DNA of 52,710 nt from Sinorhizobium saheli (GCF_001651875.1 NZ_LNQB01000052.1:1-52710); one strand, 5' to 3'. Shown: positions 1 through 9,240, counted from the stretch's first letter. The notes: generated from the sequence alone by a model not told the origin. Numbers and translations are program-made.

Positions 1-76
1 AAACTGCTAGAAACTACCTCGCCGTCGTCACTATCGCAGCCATCGTCTTGTGGATCAGATAATTGTCCACACGACC
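1..76 (+). mobile_element. Right end of an IS5-type insertion sequence (transposase C-terminus, truncated by the window edge)
   Basis: An open frame entering from the left edge ends at TAA 60-62 and encodes a C-terminus containing RNYLAVVTIAAIVLWIR. Transposases of the IS5 family typically end with a similar R-N-[FY]-L-A-x-V helix and a tryptophan near the end. The right boundary is inferred: from base 77 onward the sequence matches a dispersed intergenic repeat that also occurs at 35271 without an IS, so the element probably stops at about 74-77. Bases 60-76 would then be the terminal inverted repeat. Only the last ~19 codons are visible, so the family call is tentative. Confidence 0.5.
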
Positions 77-134
77 TAGAGCATTTTGCAGTCAGGTGGA
101 ATCACCTGACGTCGCACAAATGCGGCAAAAACGT
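77..134 (+). repeat. Dispersed palindromic intergenic repeat, family 1, copy A
   Basis: The core is a perfect hairpin: GTCAGGTG at 91-98, loop GAAT, CACCTGAC at 103-110. The flanks, starting with TAGAGCATTTTGCA and ending in a GCGGCAAAAAC block, recur in inverted orientation at 909-965 and, for the first part, at 35271. It belongs to the class of short mosaic repeats known from rhizobia (RIME/ABC type), but I cannot assign a named family. Together with the copy at 909-965 it brackets the Sel1 gene. Confidence 0.75.
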
Positions 135-154
135 CGGAAAGACTTTTGAACGAA

Positions 155-188
155 GTCGGGGCCGGGCAACCGGCCCCGACTCTTTTTT
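155..188 (+). terminator. Intrinsic terminator
   Basis: A perfect 10-bp GC stem (GTCGGGGCCG at 155-164 with CGGCCCCGAC at 171-180) closes a 6-base loop and is followed directly by TCTTTTTTG. It lies after the IS end and repeat copy A, so it would stop transcription from the left before the Sel1 gene. Confidence 0.85.
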
Positions 189-252
189 GTGGTACGTCAA
201 CCGGACGTTGTGCGAGTATGTGAATGATTGCTGCAGCCCTTCTGGAGGGGAA

Positions 253-861
253 ATGAAATCCAGATCAGCAAACTTCGGTTTGATTGTTGCAATTGCGCTC
301 GCAGCCGCAGGGCCGATAACGGCGGGCGCGCAGGAGCGGGCCGCGTTGCAGGACGCGCGACTGGCGCTCGCGGTCGAGGGCGACCCTCAGGCGCAGGTTG
401 TTCTCGGATCGATGTACTACAAAGGCAGCAGTGGGGTACGGCGCGATCATGCCATGGCGGCAAAGTGGTACCGCACGGCCGCCGAACAGGGGCACGTCAA
501 CGCTCAGGTCAATCTCGGAAGCCTATACTTCGATGGCGAAGGTGTTCCGCAGGATTGCGCCGAGGCCGTGCGGTGGTATCGCAGGGCGGCCGATCAGGGC
601 AATGTCGCTTTGGCCCAGTATAACCTGGGCGTGATGTATGCTCATGGCAAAGGCGTGGCCCGGGACCAGGGCGAAGCGGCCCGGTGGTTTAGAAGGGCTG
701 CCGATCAGGGCGAAGCGGTAGCGCAGCTGGCGCTGGCACTGATGTACGAAAGAGGCGAGGGCGTTCCCCGCGATCAGGCGCGTGCGGTCGAGTGGATGCG
801 CAAGGCGGCAAAAGAGCTGCCGGAGGCGAGAGAGCATCTGGACCGCTTGCAGAAGGATTAG
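253..861 (+). CDS. Sel1-repeat (TPR-like) protein, exported
   Basis: A 202-residue protein. The ATG at 253 follows GGAGGGG at 245-250 and opens a signal peptide (KSR, then LIVAIALAAAG, probable cleavage after AGA), so the longer upstream frame was rejected. After the signal come about four Sel1 units of ~36 residues with the usual pattern A-x-x-x-Y-x-x-G-x-G-V-x-x-D. Each carries an AxxWYRxAAxQG or AARWFRRAADQG helix, at residues ~45-80, 81-116, 117-153 and 154-190. Sel1 proteins are alpha-helical solenoids used as periplasmic adaptors in envelope and signalling roles; the partner here is unknown. The gene stands alone between inverted copies of a dispersed repeat, with a terminator just upstream. 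Confidence 0.85.
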   Translation: MKSRSANFGLIVAIALAAAGPITAGAQERAALQDARLALAVEGDPQAQVVLGSMYYKGSSGVRRDHAMAAKWYRTAAEQGHVNAQVNLGSLYFDGEGVPQDCAEAVRWYRRAADQGNVALAQYNLGVMYAHGKGVARDQGEAARWFRRAADQGEAVAQLALALMYERGEGVPRDQARAVEWMRKAAKELPEAREHLDRLQKD

Positions 862-865
862 TAGA

Positions 866-965
866 GCGGGATGCGCTCACATGCGTTCGGGCCACCGCTC
901 TATTCTTTTGTTTTTGCCGCGTTTGTGTATGCGCCAGGTGATTCCACCTGACTGCAAAATGCTTT
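866..965 (-). repeat. Dispersed palindromic intergenic repeat, family 1, copy B (inverted)
   Basis: Read on the minus strand, 965-909 repeats copy A: an AAAGCATTTTGCAGTCAGG start, a CAGGTG/CACCTG hairpin at 935-950, and a GCGGCAAAAAC end. It continues at 900-866 with a GGTGGCCCGAACGCATGTGA box that recurs at 20380-20411 and, diverged, at 35302-35337. The left end of the repeat overlaps the stop codon of mobB (TAA, 966-964), so that stop is supplied by the repeat. Confidence 0.75.
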
Positions 966-1488
966 AAGGCCGCAGCCCGGTCGCCCGCTCGACGAAATCG
1001 GCGATCGCCGCCGTGTCGTCCAGGTCGAAGACGGGAAGGTCGGTGTCCGTGACCGCGTGATCGGCGGCGATGGCAACGATGTGCGGGTCGGTTGGTGCGA
1101 GCGGCTCCCGGTTCACCGATTCCTGCCGGCGGGCTTCGATCTTCGGAATGGGCTCGCGCTTGTAGCCCTCGATCAACACGAGGTCGCATGGTGCGAGGCG
1201 CGACAGGATCTCTTCGAAGCTCGGTTCGGGCGCGCCGCGCAATTCATGCATGATCGCGAAGCGGGTCGAGGACACGATGGTCACCTCATGCGCGCCCGCC
1301 TCGCGATGGCGGTAGCTGTCGGCGCCGACCTTGTCGATGTCGAAGTCGTGATGGGCGTGCTTGACGGTCGAGACCACATGGCCGCGCCGCGTCATTTCGC
1401 TGACGAGGCGGACCATCAAGCCGGTCTTGCCGGAATTCTTCCAGCCGGCAATGCCGAATATCTTCGGTTGGCGCATCTTTTCGTTCAT
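964..1488 (-). CDS. mobB: Molybdopterin-guanine dinucleotide biosynthesis adaptor MobB
   Basis: A 174-residue P-loop GTPase. The Walker A motif GWKNSGKT stands at residues ~15-22, followed by a typical MobB segment with KHAHHDFDIDKVGADSYRH and later CDLVLIEGYKREPIPKIE. MobB binds GTP and partners MobA in attaching GMP to molybdopterin to form the bis-MGD cofactor. The ATG at 1488 overlaps the mobA stop as ATGA, a sign of translational coupling, and this was used to choose the start over the longer frame. The stop lies inside a dispersed repeat, so the last residue or two may be repeat-derived. Confidence 0.93.
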   Translation of the reverse strand: MNEKMRQPKIFGIAGWKNSGKTGLMVRLVSEMTRRGHVVSTVKHAHHDFDIDKVGADSYRHREAGAHEVTIVSSTRFAIMHELRGAPEPSFEEILSRLAPCDLVLIEGYKREPIPKIEARRQESVNREPLAPTDPHIVAIAADHAVTDTDLPVFDLDDTAAIADFVERATGLRP

Positions 1489-2147
1489 GGGTTGCGATCC
1501 TCGACATGGTGCAGCCATGCTTCAGCTTGCTGAAGCTCATCCGGCGTGTTGATGTTGAAGAAGGGGTCGAGCGGTCCGGCCCTCGTCGCGATCAATGGAA
1601 AGTCCACCGCGGTCGATCGGTGCCGCGCGATGAAGGCGCGCACGCGCCGCTTGTCGTCGGTGCGGATCCATGTCTCGAGGTCATCGGCGAGTGCGACCGG
1701 CCACAGCGCGAAGAGCGGGTGCATCGCGCCGTCAGACCATGCGACGGCAATCTCCTCGCCGCTGGTGAGGGCATTGGCGAGCCCGGCCGCAAGCTCGCTA
1801 GGGAAGAAGGGCGTATCGGTCGGCACCGTCAGGACGTGCATGGCGTTCGGCGCCGTGCGTTGAACATGCCGCATCGCCGTAAGGATACCGGCAAGCGGTC
1901 CGAAAAAGCCCGGAATCGTGTCGGCAATGACCGGGAGGTCGGCAGACAGCGCCGTGGCTGGTTCGGTGTTGAGGTTGAGGGCGAGGCTCGCCACCTGCGG
2001 CGCCAGCCGCGCGACGATCCGGTCGAGCATCGGCCGTCCGCCAAGGATGAGCCCCGGCTTGGCGATCCCCATGCGCGAAGACCGACCTCCGGCAATGATG
2101 ACGGCGGGCGGGGGCGGGTGGCGCCTTTCGGACGGCTTCGCGGGCAT
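1485..2147 (-). CDS. mobA: Molybdenum cofactor guanylyltransferase MobA
   Basis: A 220-residue nucleotidyltransferase of the GT-A fold. The N-terminal loop AGGRSSRMG at residues ~19-27 is the MobA nucleotide-binding signature (family pattern AGGxSxRMGxxK), followed by LILGGRPMLDRIV and a central VPTDTPFFP in which the Asp binds metal. It transfers GMP from GTP to Mo-molybdopterin, in the cytoplasm. It is the second gene of a three-gene minus-strand run: the DMT transporter stops 11 bases before its start, and mobB overlaps its stop by 4 bases. Confidence 0.95.
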   Translation of the reverse strand: MPAKPSERRHPPPPAVIIAGGRSSRMGIAKPGLILGGRPMLDRIVARLAPQVASLALNLNTEPATALSADLPVIADTIPGFFGPLAGILTAMRHVQRTAPNAMHVLTVPTDTPFFPSELAAGLANALTSGEEIAVAWSDGAMHPLFALWPVALADDLETWIRTDDKRRVRAFIARHRSTAVDFPLIATRAGPLDPFFNINTPDELQQAEAWLHHVEDRNP

Positions 2148-2158
2148 CGCCTGAGATC

Positions 2159-3067
2159 CTATTCGAGCGGGCCGGTGACAGAGCGCTGCGCAACCGCCTG
2201 CCGGCCGCGCTTGCTCTCACGATAGAAAGTGTAAAGCCCGGAGGCGACGATGATGGCAACACCGACAAGCATCCAGCGGTCCGGTCTTTCGGCAAAGAAG
2301 AAAATGCCGAGCGTGATCGACCATATGAGGCTCGTATAGCGGAACGGCGCGATCACCGAGATATCGCCTTCGCGCATCGCGAGCACGATCGTCTGGTAGC
2401 CCAGCATCAGCAGTACGCTGGCGCCGGCGATATGGGTGAAGGCGGTCGTCGACATCGGTTGCCAGCCGCCGAACGGCACGATCAGCGCGGCGCCGAGCAG
2501 CGTGGTCACGAATGAGGTCGTCACCGTGATGAACAGCGACGGCACCTCGGTGCCGATGCGACGGGTGCACAGGTCGCGCGTCGCCGTCCAGACGACGCAG
2601 GCGACGACGGTCAGCGCCGCCGGGGTGAAGCCCTCCGGTCCGGGGCGCAGGACGACCAGGACACCGATGAAACCGACGAAGATCGCCGACCAGCGTCGCC
2701 AGCCGACGGGTTCTCCGAGGAACAGCGCGGCGCCGAGCGTCACGGCGAGCGGCAGCGCCTGCATGATCGCCGCGGCATTGGCGAGCGGTATCTGGCCGAG
2801 CGCCGAGATATAGGTCAGCGACGCAAGGGCCTCCATGGCGATGCGCAGCAGGATGGCGGGCCGCAGGATCGTGCGAATCGGCCTGAACGCCTGGAACCGG
2901 TAGGCGAGGGCGACCACCATCAGCGTCGTCAGCAGGCCGCGCACGAACATGATCTGGCCGGTGTTCATCGCGCCGGTCACGGACTTGACCAATGCGTCGT
3001 TGCAGGCGAATCCGACCATCGCGAGGCACATGAAGACGATGCCGCGGAAGTTGGCTGACGAGCCCAT
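2159..3067 (-). CDS. DMT superfamily (EamA) transporter
   Basis: A 302-residue membrane protein with about ten hydrophobic helices in two EamA halves, for example VFMCLAMVGFACNDALVK near the N-terminus and LVGVAIIVASGLYTFY near the C-terminus. This is the normal architecture of drug/metabolite exporters. The ATG at 3067 follows AGGA with a 7-base gap; an upstream ATG at 3103 would add 12 residues. The substrate cannot be read from sequence. It is the promoter-proximal gene of the run with mobA-mobB, but the pairing may only reflect co-transcription. Confidence 0.88.
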   Translation of the reverse strand: MGSSANFRGIVFMCLAMVGFACNDALVKSVTGAMNTGQIMFVRGLLTTLMVVALAYRFQAFRPIRTILRPAILLRIAMEALASLTYISALGQIPLANAAAIMQALPLAVTLGAALFLGEPVGWRRWSAIFVGFIGVLVVLRPGPEGFTPAALTVVACVVWTATRDLCTRRIGTEVPSLFITVTTSFVTTLLGAALIVPFGGWQPMSTTAFTHIAGASVLLMLGYQTIVLAMREGDISVIAPFRYTSLIWSITLGIFFFAERPDRWMLVGVAIIVASGLYTFYRESKRGRQAVAQRSVTGPLE

Positions 3068-3467
3068 AGGTCGTTCCTGGTGATATTTGTGGCCGATCGG
3101 CATCTACCTGATTCGGCGGGTGGCGAATCCCCTATAGGGGCCGCCCTGTTTAAGCATTGGCCGCGGACGCGAGCAAACCTATTCTGATCTGAGCGCGCTC
3201 TCTGCGGCGACTCGGCGCAGCCGCTGCACTGGCGATCGACACGTATGTTCGTGGAATCTTAAGTTTCGCTTCCTATCGTCACTACCCATCCGCTGTCCAA
3301 TCGCATGATGCGATCGGTAGACGACGGCCGTTTGGCCTGATCGTCAATCCGGACGGCGCCTGTCGAAGCCTGGAGGTTGCTTCGGCCGGCCGTCGTTCCA
3401 AGGCTTCCCAAAAGCGGAAGCCGACCGTGCGGACATGATCTTCCATAACAAGAATCCGGGGTTCGCA
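3068..3467. other. Intergenic region between DMT transporter and chemoreceptor
   Basis: About 400 bases between divergent genes. Both promoters must lie here. I see no convincing gene, strong hairpin or repeat in it. A frame at 3259-3468 on the minus strand has no ribosome binding site and no family resemblance. Confidence 0.6.
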
Positions 3468-6017
3468 ATGTCTGTCATCGATCGTCTTCTGCAGCGCCTG
3501 CGTATCGTCACAAAGGTCCTCCTCTTCGTGATCCCGCTCGTGGCGCTGATCGCCGGGATCGGACTGGTCGGCTTTTTCACCGCCCGCACCCTCAATGGCC
3601 ACATGACCGTGACGCGCGAGACGATCAACAATCTCTCCGACTTCCAGGCCCTGCGCAGCGCGCTCCAGAGCTTCATCGACGATCCGAACGAGGAGACGCG
3701 CAAGGCGCTCGCGATGGGGATCGACGACCAGGAGAAGGGTGTGACGGCGCTGGAGGCCCTGCTGACGCGCGAGGCCGACAAGGCGCAGATCGCTTCCGTG
3801 GTCGCTCTCGGCGGCACGATGCGCAGCCAGGCGGAGAAGCTCTGGGCCGTGAAGGTCGAGCAGGATGCAGTGACCACGTCGCTGTCGTCGGCGCTTGCCG
3901 AAATGACCAAGAACGGCAACAACGCCTACAAGCAGATCGACATCCTGCGTGAGGAATCGGGCGAGAAGGAAAGTTTCGCCAAGGCGCTGCTCTTCGATGC
4001 GGCCGCCTACCAGGGGCTCGCCGAGCGGATCAAGAAGTTCCGCCTGCCGGTGACCATGGCCGTCAATCCCGAGGCGAAGATCGAGCAGGCGACCAAGCTG
4101 CTGCCGCATCTCATGAAGCAGATCGCGGAATCCGAGAAGATCGCGTCCGACAAGGTCAAGAAGCCGATCAGCGAGCTCAAGGCCCAGGCGGAGAAGATCC
4201 AAACGATCCTGGCCGGCACGGAAGACAACGAAAAGAAGAAGAATGCGCTCGTGCCGATCCTCAGCAAATTCTCGAAATACGAGGCCGATTTCGCCAAGGA
4301 GGCCGCCAAGAACTCCGATACGGCCGCCAAGCGCTTCGTCAGCATGGACGGCGAAATTTCCACGTTGAAGACCTTGATTGCGCTCATGGACGATACGTTC
4401 AAGGGCTTGGACAATACCCGGTTCCATATCAGCGAGTTGCACCGTCAACGCGACCAGGCGAGCCGCGACCTCGTGATGAGCGACGTGAACGTGGTGCGGG
4501 AAGCGGCCGGCAAATTGTCTGCGCTTGGCGCCAAGAACGCCGCGCTGCGCGATCTGCCGGCAAAGCTCGGGCCGTCGCTCGACAATATCGAGAAGGGGAC
4601 CGCGGCGCTGATCGACGTCGGGGCACGCTGGCAGACGGCAAAGAGCGAGGCCGCGGCCCTCGTTGCGGAAGCCAGCGGCACGCTGGAAGGCTTTGTCAGC
4701 AACGCCCAGGAAGCCGGCAAGCAGGACAGCCAGCGCTCGGCGACCGTTTCCATCATCGCCATGGTCGCGGGGACGCTGCTCGCCATCGTCGGCGGGCTGA
4801 TGCTGGTCGAGACGCTGCGCGGCCCGCTGAAGCGCGTCACCGAAACGATGACGCGTCTCGCGAATGGCGACCTCGAGATTCAGATCGAGGGCCGCAATCG
4901 CGGCGACGAGATCGGCGACATGGTGCGCTCGGTTGCGGTATTCCGCGACAATGCCTTGGAAAACGTGCGGCTGGAGCGGGAGGCGGAAGCCGCCCGCTCG
5001 CTGTCGGCCCAGGAAGAGGCGCGCCGGGCGCAGGAGCGCGCCCGCATCGAGGCCGAGCAGATGCAGGCCCTCAACGCGCTCTCCGACGTTCTCGCCGAGC
5101 TTGCGGCCGGCAATCTGGAGGAGGGCATGGCGGAGGACCTGCCGGCCGACTACGTCGTCATGGCCCGGACCTACAACAACGCCGTCGAGGCGCTCCGCGC
5201 GACGCTGATGGAGGTGCGGCTCGTGACCGAGGAGATCACCGGCGGCACTGGCAATCTTTCCGCAGCCGCCGACGATCTGGCGCGACGGACGGAGCAGCAG
5301 GCGGCGGCGCTCGAGGAAAGCTCGCGGGCACTCGGGCAGCTCACCGAGATCGTTCGCGCTACCGCCGAGAGCGCCCGGCAGACCACCGTCTCGGTCGACG
5401 AGACCAATTCCTACGCCCAGCACTCCGGCGAGGTCGTCGCCAAGGCGATCGACGCCATGGCGGAGATCAACCGCTCGTCCGAGAAGATCGGCACCATCAT
5501 CGGCGTGATCGACGAGATCGCCTTCCAAACCAACCTTCTGGCGCTGAACGCGGGCGTCGAGGCGGCGCGTGCGGGCGAGGCGGGCCGCGGTTTCGCCGTC
5601 GTGGCGCAGGAAGTCCGCGAACTGGCGCAGCGCTGCGCCGGTGCCGCGCGCGAGATCAAGGGGCTGATTTCGGCGAGTTCGGCACAGGTGCGCAACGGCG
5701 TCGCGCTCGTGCAGGAGACCGGCGATGCACTCACCGTCATCAACAATCACATCGCAACCATCCACCAGCTCGTCAGCAATATCGAGGCGGCGGCCGCCGA
5801 CCAGTACACCGGCCTCAACGAAGTCAACGCGGCCGTGCACGAGGTCGAACTGATCACGCAGCAGAACGCCGCTATGGTGGAGGAGAACACCGCCGAGATC
5901 CACGGCCTGCGCCGCCAGGTGGAGGTGCTCAACGAGCGGATCGAGCGATTCAAGACCGGAACGAGCGGCCAGGGCGCCCTGGACCATGGCGCCTATCGGC
6001 CGACCTACGCGGCGTGA
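3468..6017 (+). CDS. Methyl-accepting chemotaxis protein with large helical periplasmic domain
   Basis: An 849-residue transmembrane chemoreceptor. One membrane helix lies at residues ~17-40 (LLFVIPLVALIAGIGLVGFF) and another at ~427-450 (IIAMVAGTLLAIVGGLMLV), enclosing a ~385-residue, Lys/Glu/Ala-rich, mostly helical sensor domain that is much longer than the usual 4-helix bundle. A HAMP domain follows (~450-505), then a second HAMP-like linker and the signalling domain. The conserved hairpin tip is at ~683-715 (IAFQTNLLALNAGVEAARAG, then GRGFAVVAQEVREL). No C-terminal CheR-binding pentapeptide is visible. The ATG at 3468 was preferred over an in-frame ATG at 3435 because GGGG precedes it with a 6-base gap. 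The ligand is unknown; the sensor length invites comparison with S. meliloti McpZ. Confidence 0.93.
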   Translation: MSVIDRLLQRLRIVTKVLLFVIPLVALIAGIGLVGFFTARTLNGHMTVTRETINNLSDFQALRSALQSFIDDPNEETRKALAMGIDDQEKGVTALEALLTREADKAQIASVVALGGTMRSQAEKLWAVKVEQDAVTTSLSSALAEMTKNGNNAYKQIDILREESGEKESFAKALLFDAAAYQGLAERIKKFRLPVTMAVNPEAKIEQATKLLPHLMKQIAESEKIASDKVKKPISELKAQAEKIQTILAGTEDNEKKKNALVPILSKFSKYEADFAKEAAKNSDTAAKRFVSMDGEISTLKTLIALMDDTFKGLDNTRFHISELHRQRDQASRDLVMSDVNVVREAAGKLSALGAKNAALRDLPAKLGPSLDNIEKGTAALIDVGARWQTAKSEAAALVAEASGTLEGFVSNAQEAGKQDSQRSATVSIIAMVAGTLLAIVGGLMLVETLRGPLKRVTETMTRLANGDLEIQIEGRNRGDEIGDMVRSVAVFRDNALENVRLEREAEAARSLSAQEEARRAQERARIEAEQMQALNALSDVLAELAAGNLEEGMAEDLPADYVVMARTYNNAVEALRATLMEVRLVTEEITGGTGNLSAAADDLARRTEQQAAALEESSRALGQLTEIVRATAESARQTTVSVDETNSYAQHSGEVVAKAIDAMAEINRSSEKIGTIIGVIDEIAFQTNLLALNAGVEAARAGEAGRGFAVVAQEVRELAQRCAGAAREIKGLISASSAQVRNGVALVQETGDALTVINNHIATIHQLVSNIEAAAADQYTGLNEVNAAVHEVELITQQNAAMVEENTAEIHGLRRQVEVLNERIERFKTGTSGQGALDHGAYRPTYAA

Positions 6018-6023
6018 CTGAGG

Positions 6024-6150
6024 CCCCTCTCCTCGGATTTAACCCGAGGACTAGCCCCGTTAGGGCACGCTAGGAGAGAGGGGACTGAGGCGGCATCGCG
6101 AGTCCCCTTCGCCCCGCCTGCGGGGGAAGGTGCCAGCAGGCGGATGAGGG
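6024..6150. repeat. Compound palindromic region downstream of the chemoreceptor (possible terminator plus mosaic repeat)
   Basis: The first part, 6024-6083, is an imperfect long hairpin: CCCCTCTCCT pairs with AGGAGAGAGGGG, and it encloses a perfect CCTCGG/CCGAGG hairpin at 6031-6049. The second part, ~6101-6150, carries the block CCCCTTCGCCCCGCCTGCGG plus GCCAGCAGGCGGATGAGGGG. A related block appears in both units at 48602-49062. There is no T-run, so it is a repeat with possible terminator activity rather than a classic intrinsic terminator. Confidence 0.6.
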
Positions 6151-6178
6151 GCATGATTACAACGTCGGTTGATGGCGC

Positions 6179-7228
<1,050 letters not shown>

Positions 7229-7387
7229 GTCTTTTCTCCCGGGGGCCTCAATGTCGTGGGCAAAACGGGTCGCGTCAAGGCGCATACTGTCGCAAACTGT
7301 TTCAAGATATCGGGAAAGTTCTTCCGGGGAGATTCCCGTCGGTTCAATTCTGCTTTACTGGAACGGTGACGAACAGGGAGCAAGACG

Positions 7388-7762
7388 ATGAGCGAAATCT
7401 GGCCGACCGAACTGCGCGTATCGAAGGATCGCCACCGGCTGACCGTCAGCTTCGACGACGGCGCTTCATTCGATCTCTCGGCGGAGCTCCTGCGGGTGCT
7501 CTCGCCCTCGGCGGAAGTGCAGGGCCACGGGCCGGGGCAGCGCGTGACGGTGCCCGGCAAGCGCAACGTGCAGATCATCTCGGTCCAGCCGACGGGGAAC
7601 TATGCGGTGCGGATCGGCTTCGACGATTTCCACGATACCGGCATCTATACCTGGACCTACCTGCGGGAACTCGGCGAAAAGGGTGAGGAGCTCTTCCGGG
7701 CCTACGAGCAGGAACTGACCGAAAAGGGCATGTCGCGCGACAAGTCCGAAAAGCCGCGCTGA
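7388..7762 (+). CDS. DUF971 (gamma-butyrobetaine hydroxylase N-terminal-like) protein
   Basis: A 124-residue protein made of a single DUF971 domain. Visible marks are WPTELRVSKDRHRLTVSFDDG at the start, LSAELLRVLSPSAEVQGHGPG in the middle and VRIGFDDFHDTGIYTWTYLR near the end. In this family the middle often holds a metal-binding motif; that is not obvious here. The start ATG follows CAGGGAG. It is divergent from moaA. Stand-alone DUF971 proteins occur widely in bacteria, often near Fe-S or cofactor genes, but no activity is established. Confidence 0.88.
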   Translation: MSEIWPTELRVSKDRHRLTVSFDDGASFDLSAELLRVLSPSAEVQGHGPGQRVTVPGKRNVQIISVQPTGNYAVRIGFDDFHDTGIYTWTYLRELGEKGEELFRAYEQELTEKGMSRDKSEKPR

Positions 7763-7789
7763 CGCGCAGACCTCGATTGCCTCGGCGCC

Positions 7790-8275
7790 TCAGCTTTCCT
7801 CGCCATCTTCCTTGAGCAGCGCGGTGATGATCCGCTCCATAGACTGCGCGATCTTCATGCAATCGTCGAGCGGAGCGCCGCCAAGCGAACTGTCGATCAG
7901 TGCCGTCTGGATTTCCATCGCCTCCTCGGTCAGTGCGCGGCCCGTCCCGGTCAAGGACAGCCGGAGCACGCGCTTGTCGCGTTCATCGCCGCGCCGCTCG
8001 ATAAGCCCGCGCTTCTCGAGTTGCGGCAGCAGCATGCTCATGTTGGAGCGGCCGACCAGCAGCTTGCGGGCCAGTTCCTGCTGCGTGATGCCGTCGAAGC
8101 GGTAGAGATTGATCAGGATGTCGAGATGTGGCGGCTTCAGGTCGAGATGGGTGAGTCGCCGCGTCAACGTCTGCTGCATGAGCTGGCAGGCCCGCGCTAC
8201 GGCGATCCAGCTGCGAAAACGCGGATGATCCCAGGGAAAGTAGTGGTGCTCTGTGGTCACTTGCTTTTTGTTCAT
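7790..8275 (-). CDS. MarR family transcriptional regulator
   Basis: A 161-residue winged-helix protein. The HTH is at TQQELARKLLVGRSNMSMLL, followed by the wing LEKRGLIERRGDERDKRVLRL, the conserved DxRxxR element of MarR proteins. It probably represses itself and the divergent hydrolase. The start was placed at ATG 8275 rather than an in-frame ATG at 8305 because the latter would put the palindromic operator inside the gene. Neither start has a clear Shine-Dalgarno sequence. The ligand is unknown. Confidence 0.9.
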   Translation of the reverse strand: MNKKQVTTEHHYFPWDHPRFRSWIAVARACQLMQQTLTRRLTHLDLKPPHLDILINLYRFDGITQQELARKLLVGRSNMSMLLPQLEKRGLIERRGDERDKRVLRLSLTGTGRALTEEAMEIQTALIDSSLGGAPLDDCMKIAQSMERIITALLKEDGEES

Positions 8276-8277
8276 CG

Positions 8278-8305
8278 TTGTACAATTATGTTCATAGTTG
8301 AACAT
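8278..8305. promoter_or_regulatory. Probable MarR operator in the divergent promoter
   Basis: Two adjacent palindromes fill the 47-base gap between the divergent marR and hydrolase genes: TTGTACAA at 8278-8285 and ATGTTCA-TAGT-TGAACAT at 8288-8305 (perfect 7-bp arms). MarR proteins bind palindromes of 16-20 bp in such positions. Assignment to this regulator is inferred from position only. Confidence 0.6.
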
Positions 8306-8322
8306 TCGAAGAGAGTTTCACT

Positions 8323-9240
8323 ATGGCATCCTTTGCGACCCAGGTCATCCGTCTGTCGCTGAAGGCCGTTTCCGCGATTTCGGCCGAGGCGGCCGGCAAG
8401 ACAGCGTTCTGGATCTTCTGCCGAACGCCGAGCCGGAGACCGAGAAACGGCAAGGAGGCGGCCCTGCTCAAAGCCGCGGCGCCGGTCATGGCACGGTCGC
8501 GAAAGGTCACGCTGTCCTTCGCCGGCGGCTGGGTGGCCGCCCGTCACTTCGAGCGGCGTCCGGGAGGCCGCGGTCCGCGGGTCCTCCTTGCGCACGGGTG
8601 GGGATCGCGGAGCGACCATCTCGCCGCCCTCATCGAGGGGCTGCACGCCGCGGGCGCCGAGGTCGTCGCGCTCGACTGGCCCGGTCACGGGGCGTCGCCC
8701 GGGCGCTCGCTGACCATGCCGCAGGCGGTGAGGGCGATTGACGCGGCCTGGCGCCATTTCGACGGCTTCGACGTCGGCATCGGCCATTCCTTCGGCGGCG
8801 CGAGTCTTGCCTGCGCCGCAGGCGCGGTGCTTTGCGACGTGCCGGCGCGCGTCCCCGCCAAGCTGGTTCTGATCGGCGCACCGAGCGAGATGACCTGGCT
8901 CTTCAAGGGGATTGGAAAGATGTTTGGTCTCGCCCCGAGAGCCCAGGTGGCTTTCGAGGGCATGGTCGAGCGCCTCTCCGGGCGCCGCGTCGATTACTAT
9001 GACGCGACCCGCATTCTTTCGGCCCTCCGCAAGCCCGTGCTCGTCATCCATGCCGAGGATGATAAGGAGGTTCCGGCCGATCACGCGCGACGCTACGGCG
9101 AGGCCGGGCCGAACGTGGAGCTGCATTGGGCGAACGGCCTCGGTCACCGCCGCATCGTTTCCGCGGCGCCTGTCATCGAAAAGATCACCGCCTTTCTTCG
9201 CGAGGAAGTGAAGGGGGCGCAGCTCAGGAGAATTGCCTGA
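8323..9240 (+). CDS. Alpha/beta hydrolase
   Basis: A 305-residue serine hydrolase. The fold marks are HGWGSRSDH (oxyanion region, residues ~88-96), LDWPGHGASPG, the nucleophile elbow GHSFGG (~148-153), the acid in HAEDDKEVP (~244) and the catalytic His in GLGHRRIV (~270). The first ~60 residues form a basic, helical extension before the hydrolase core. The start has GAAGAGAG upstream. It overlaps nothing and is followed by a PPOX flavoprotein gene 59 bases later, likely co-transcribed. Substrate unknown; control by the divergent MarR protein is likely. Confidence 0.9.
   Translation: MASFATQVIRLSLKAVSAISAEAAGKTAFWIFCRTPSRRPRNGKEAALLKAAAPVMARSRKVTLSFAGGWVAARHFERRPGGRGPRVLLAHGWGSRSDHLAALIEGLHAAGAEVVALDWPGHGASPGRSLTMPQAVRAIDAAWRHFDGFDVGIGHSFGGASLACAAGAVLCDVPARVPAKLVLIGAPSEMTWLFKGIGKMFGLAPRAQVAFEGMVERLSGRRVDYYDATRILSALRKPVLVIHAEDDKEVPADHARRYGEAGPNVELHWANGLGHRRIVSAAPVIEKITAFLREEVKGAQLRRIA

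Noticed and set aside
3282..5987. 901-codon minus-strand frame antisense to the chemoreceptor
   Set aside because: Its composition is that of a shadow of a GC-rich gene (Arg/Leu/Gly/Asp-rich, no domain), and the chemoreceptor on the other strand is certain.
6024..6150. CRISPR-like array
   Set aside because: The repeated blocks here and at 48602-49062 have no regular spacing and no unique spacers, so they are mosaic intergenic repeats.
7229..7387. Molybdenum cofactor riboswitch before moaA
   Set aside because: None of the conserved boxes of the Moco element could be identified in the short divergent region.
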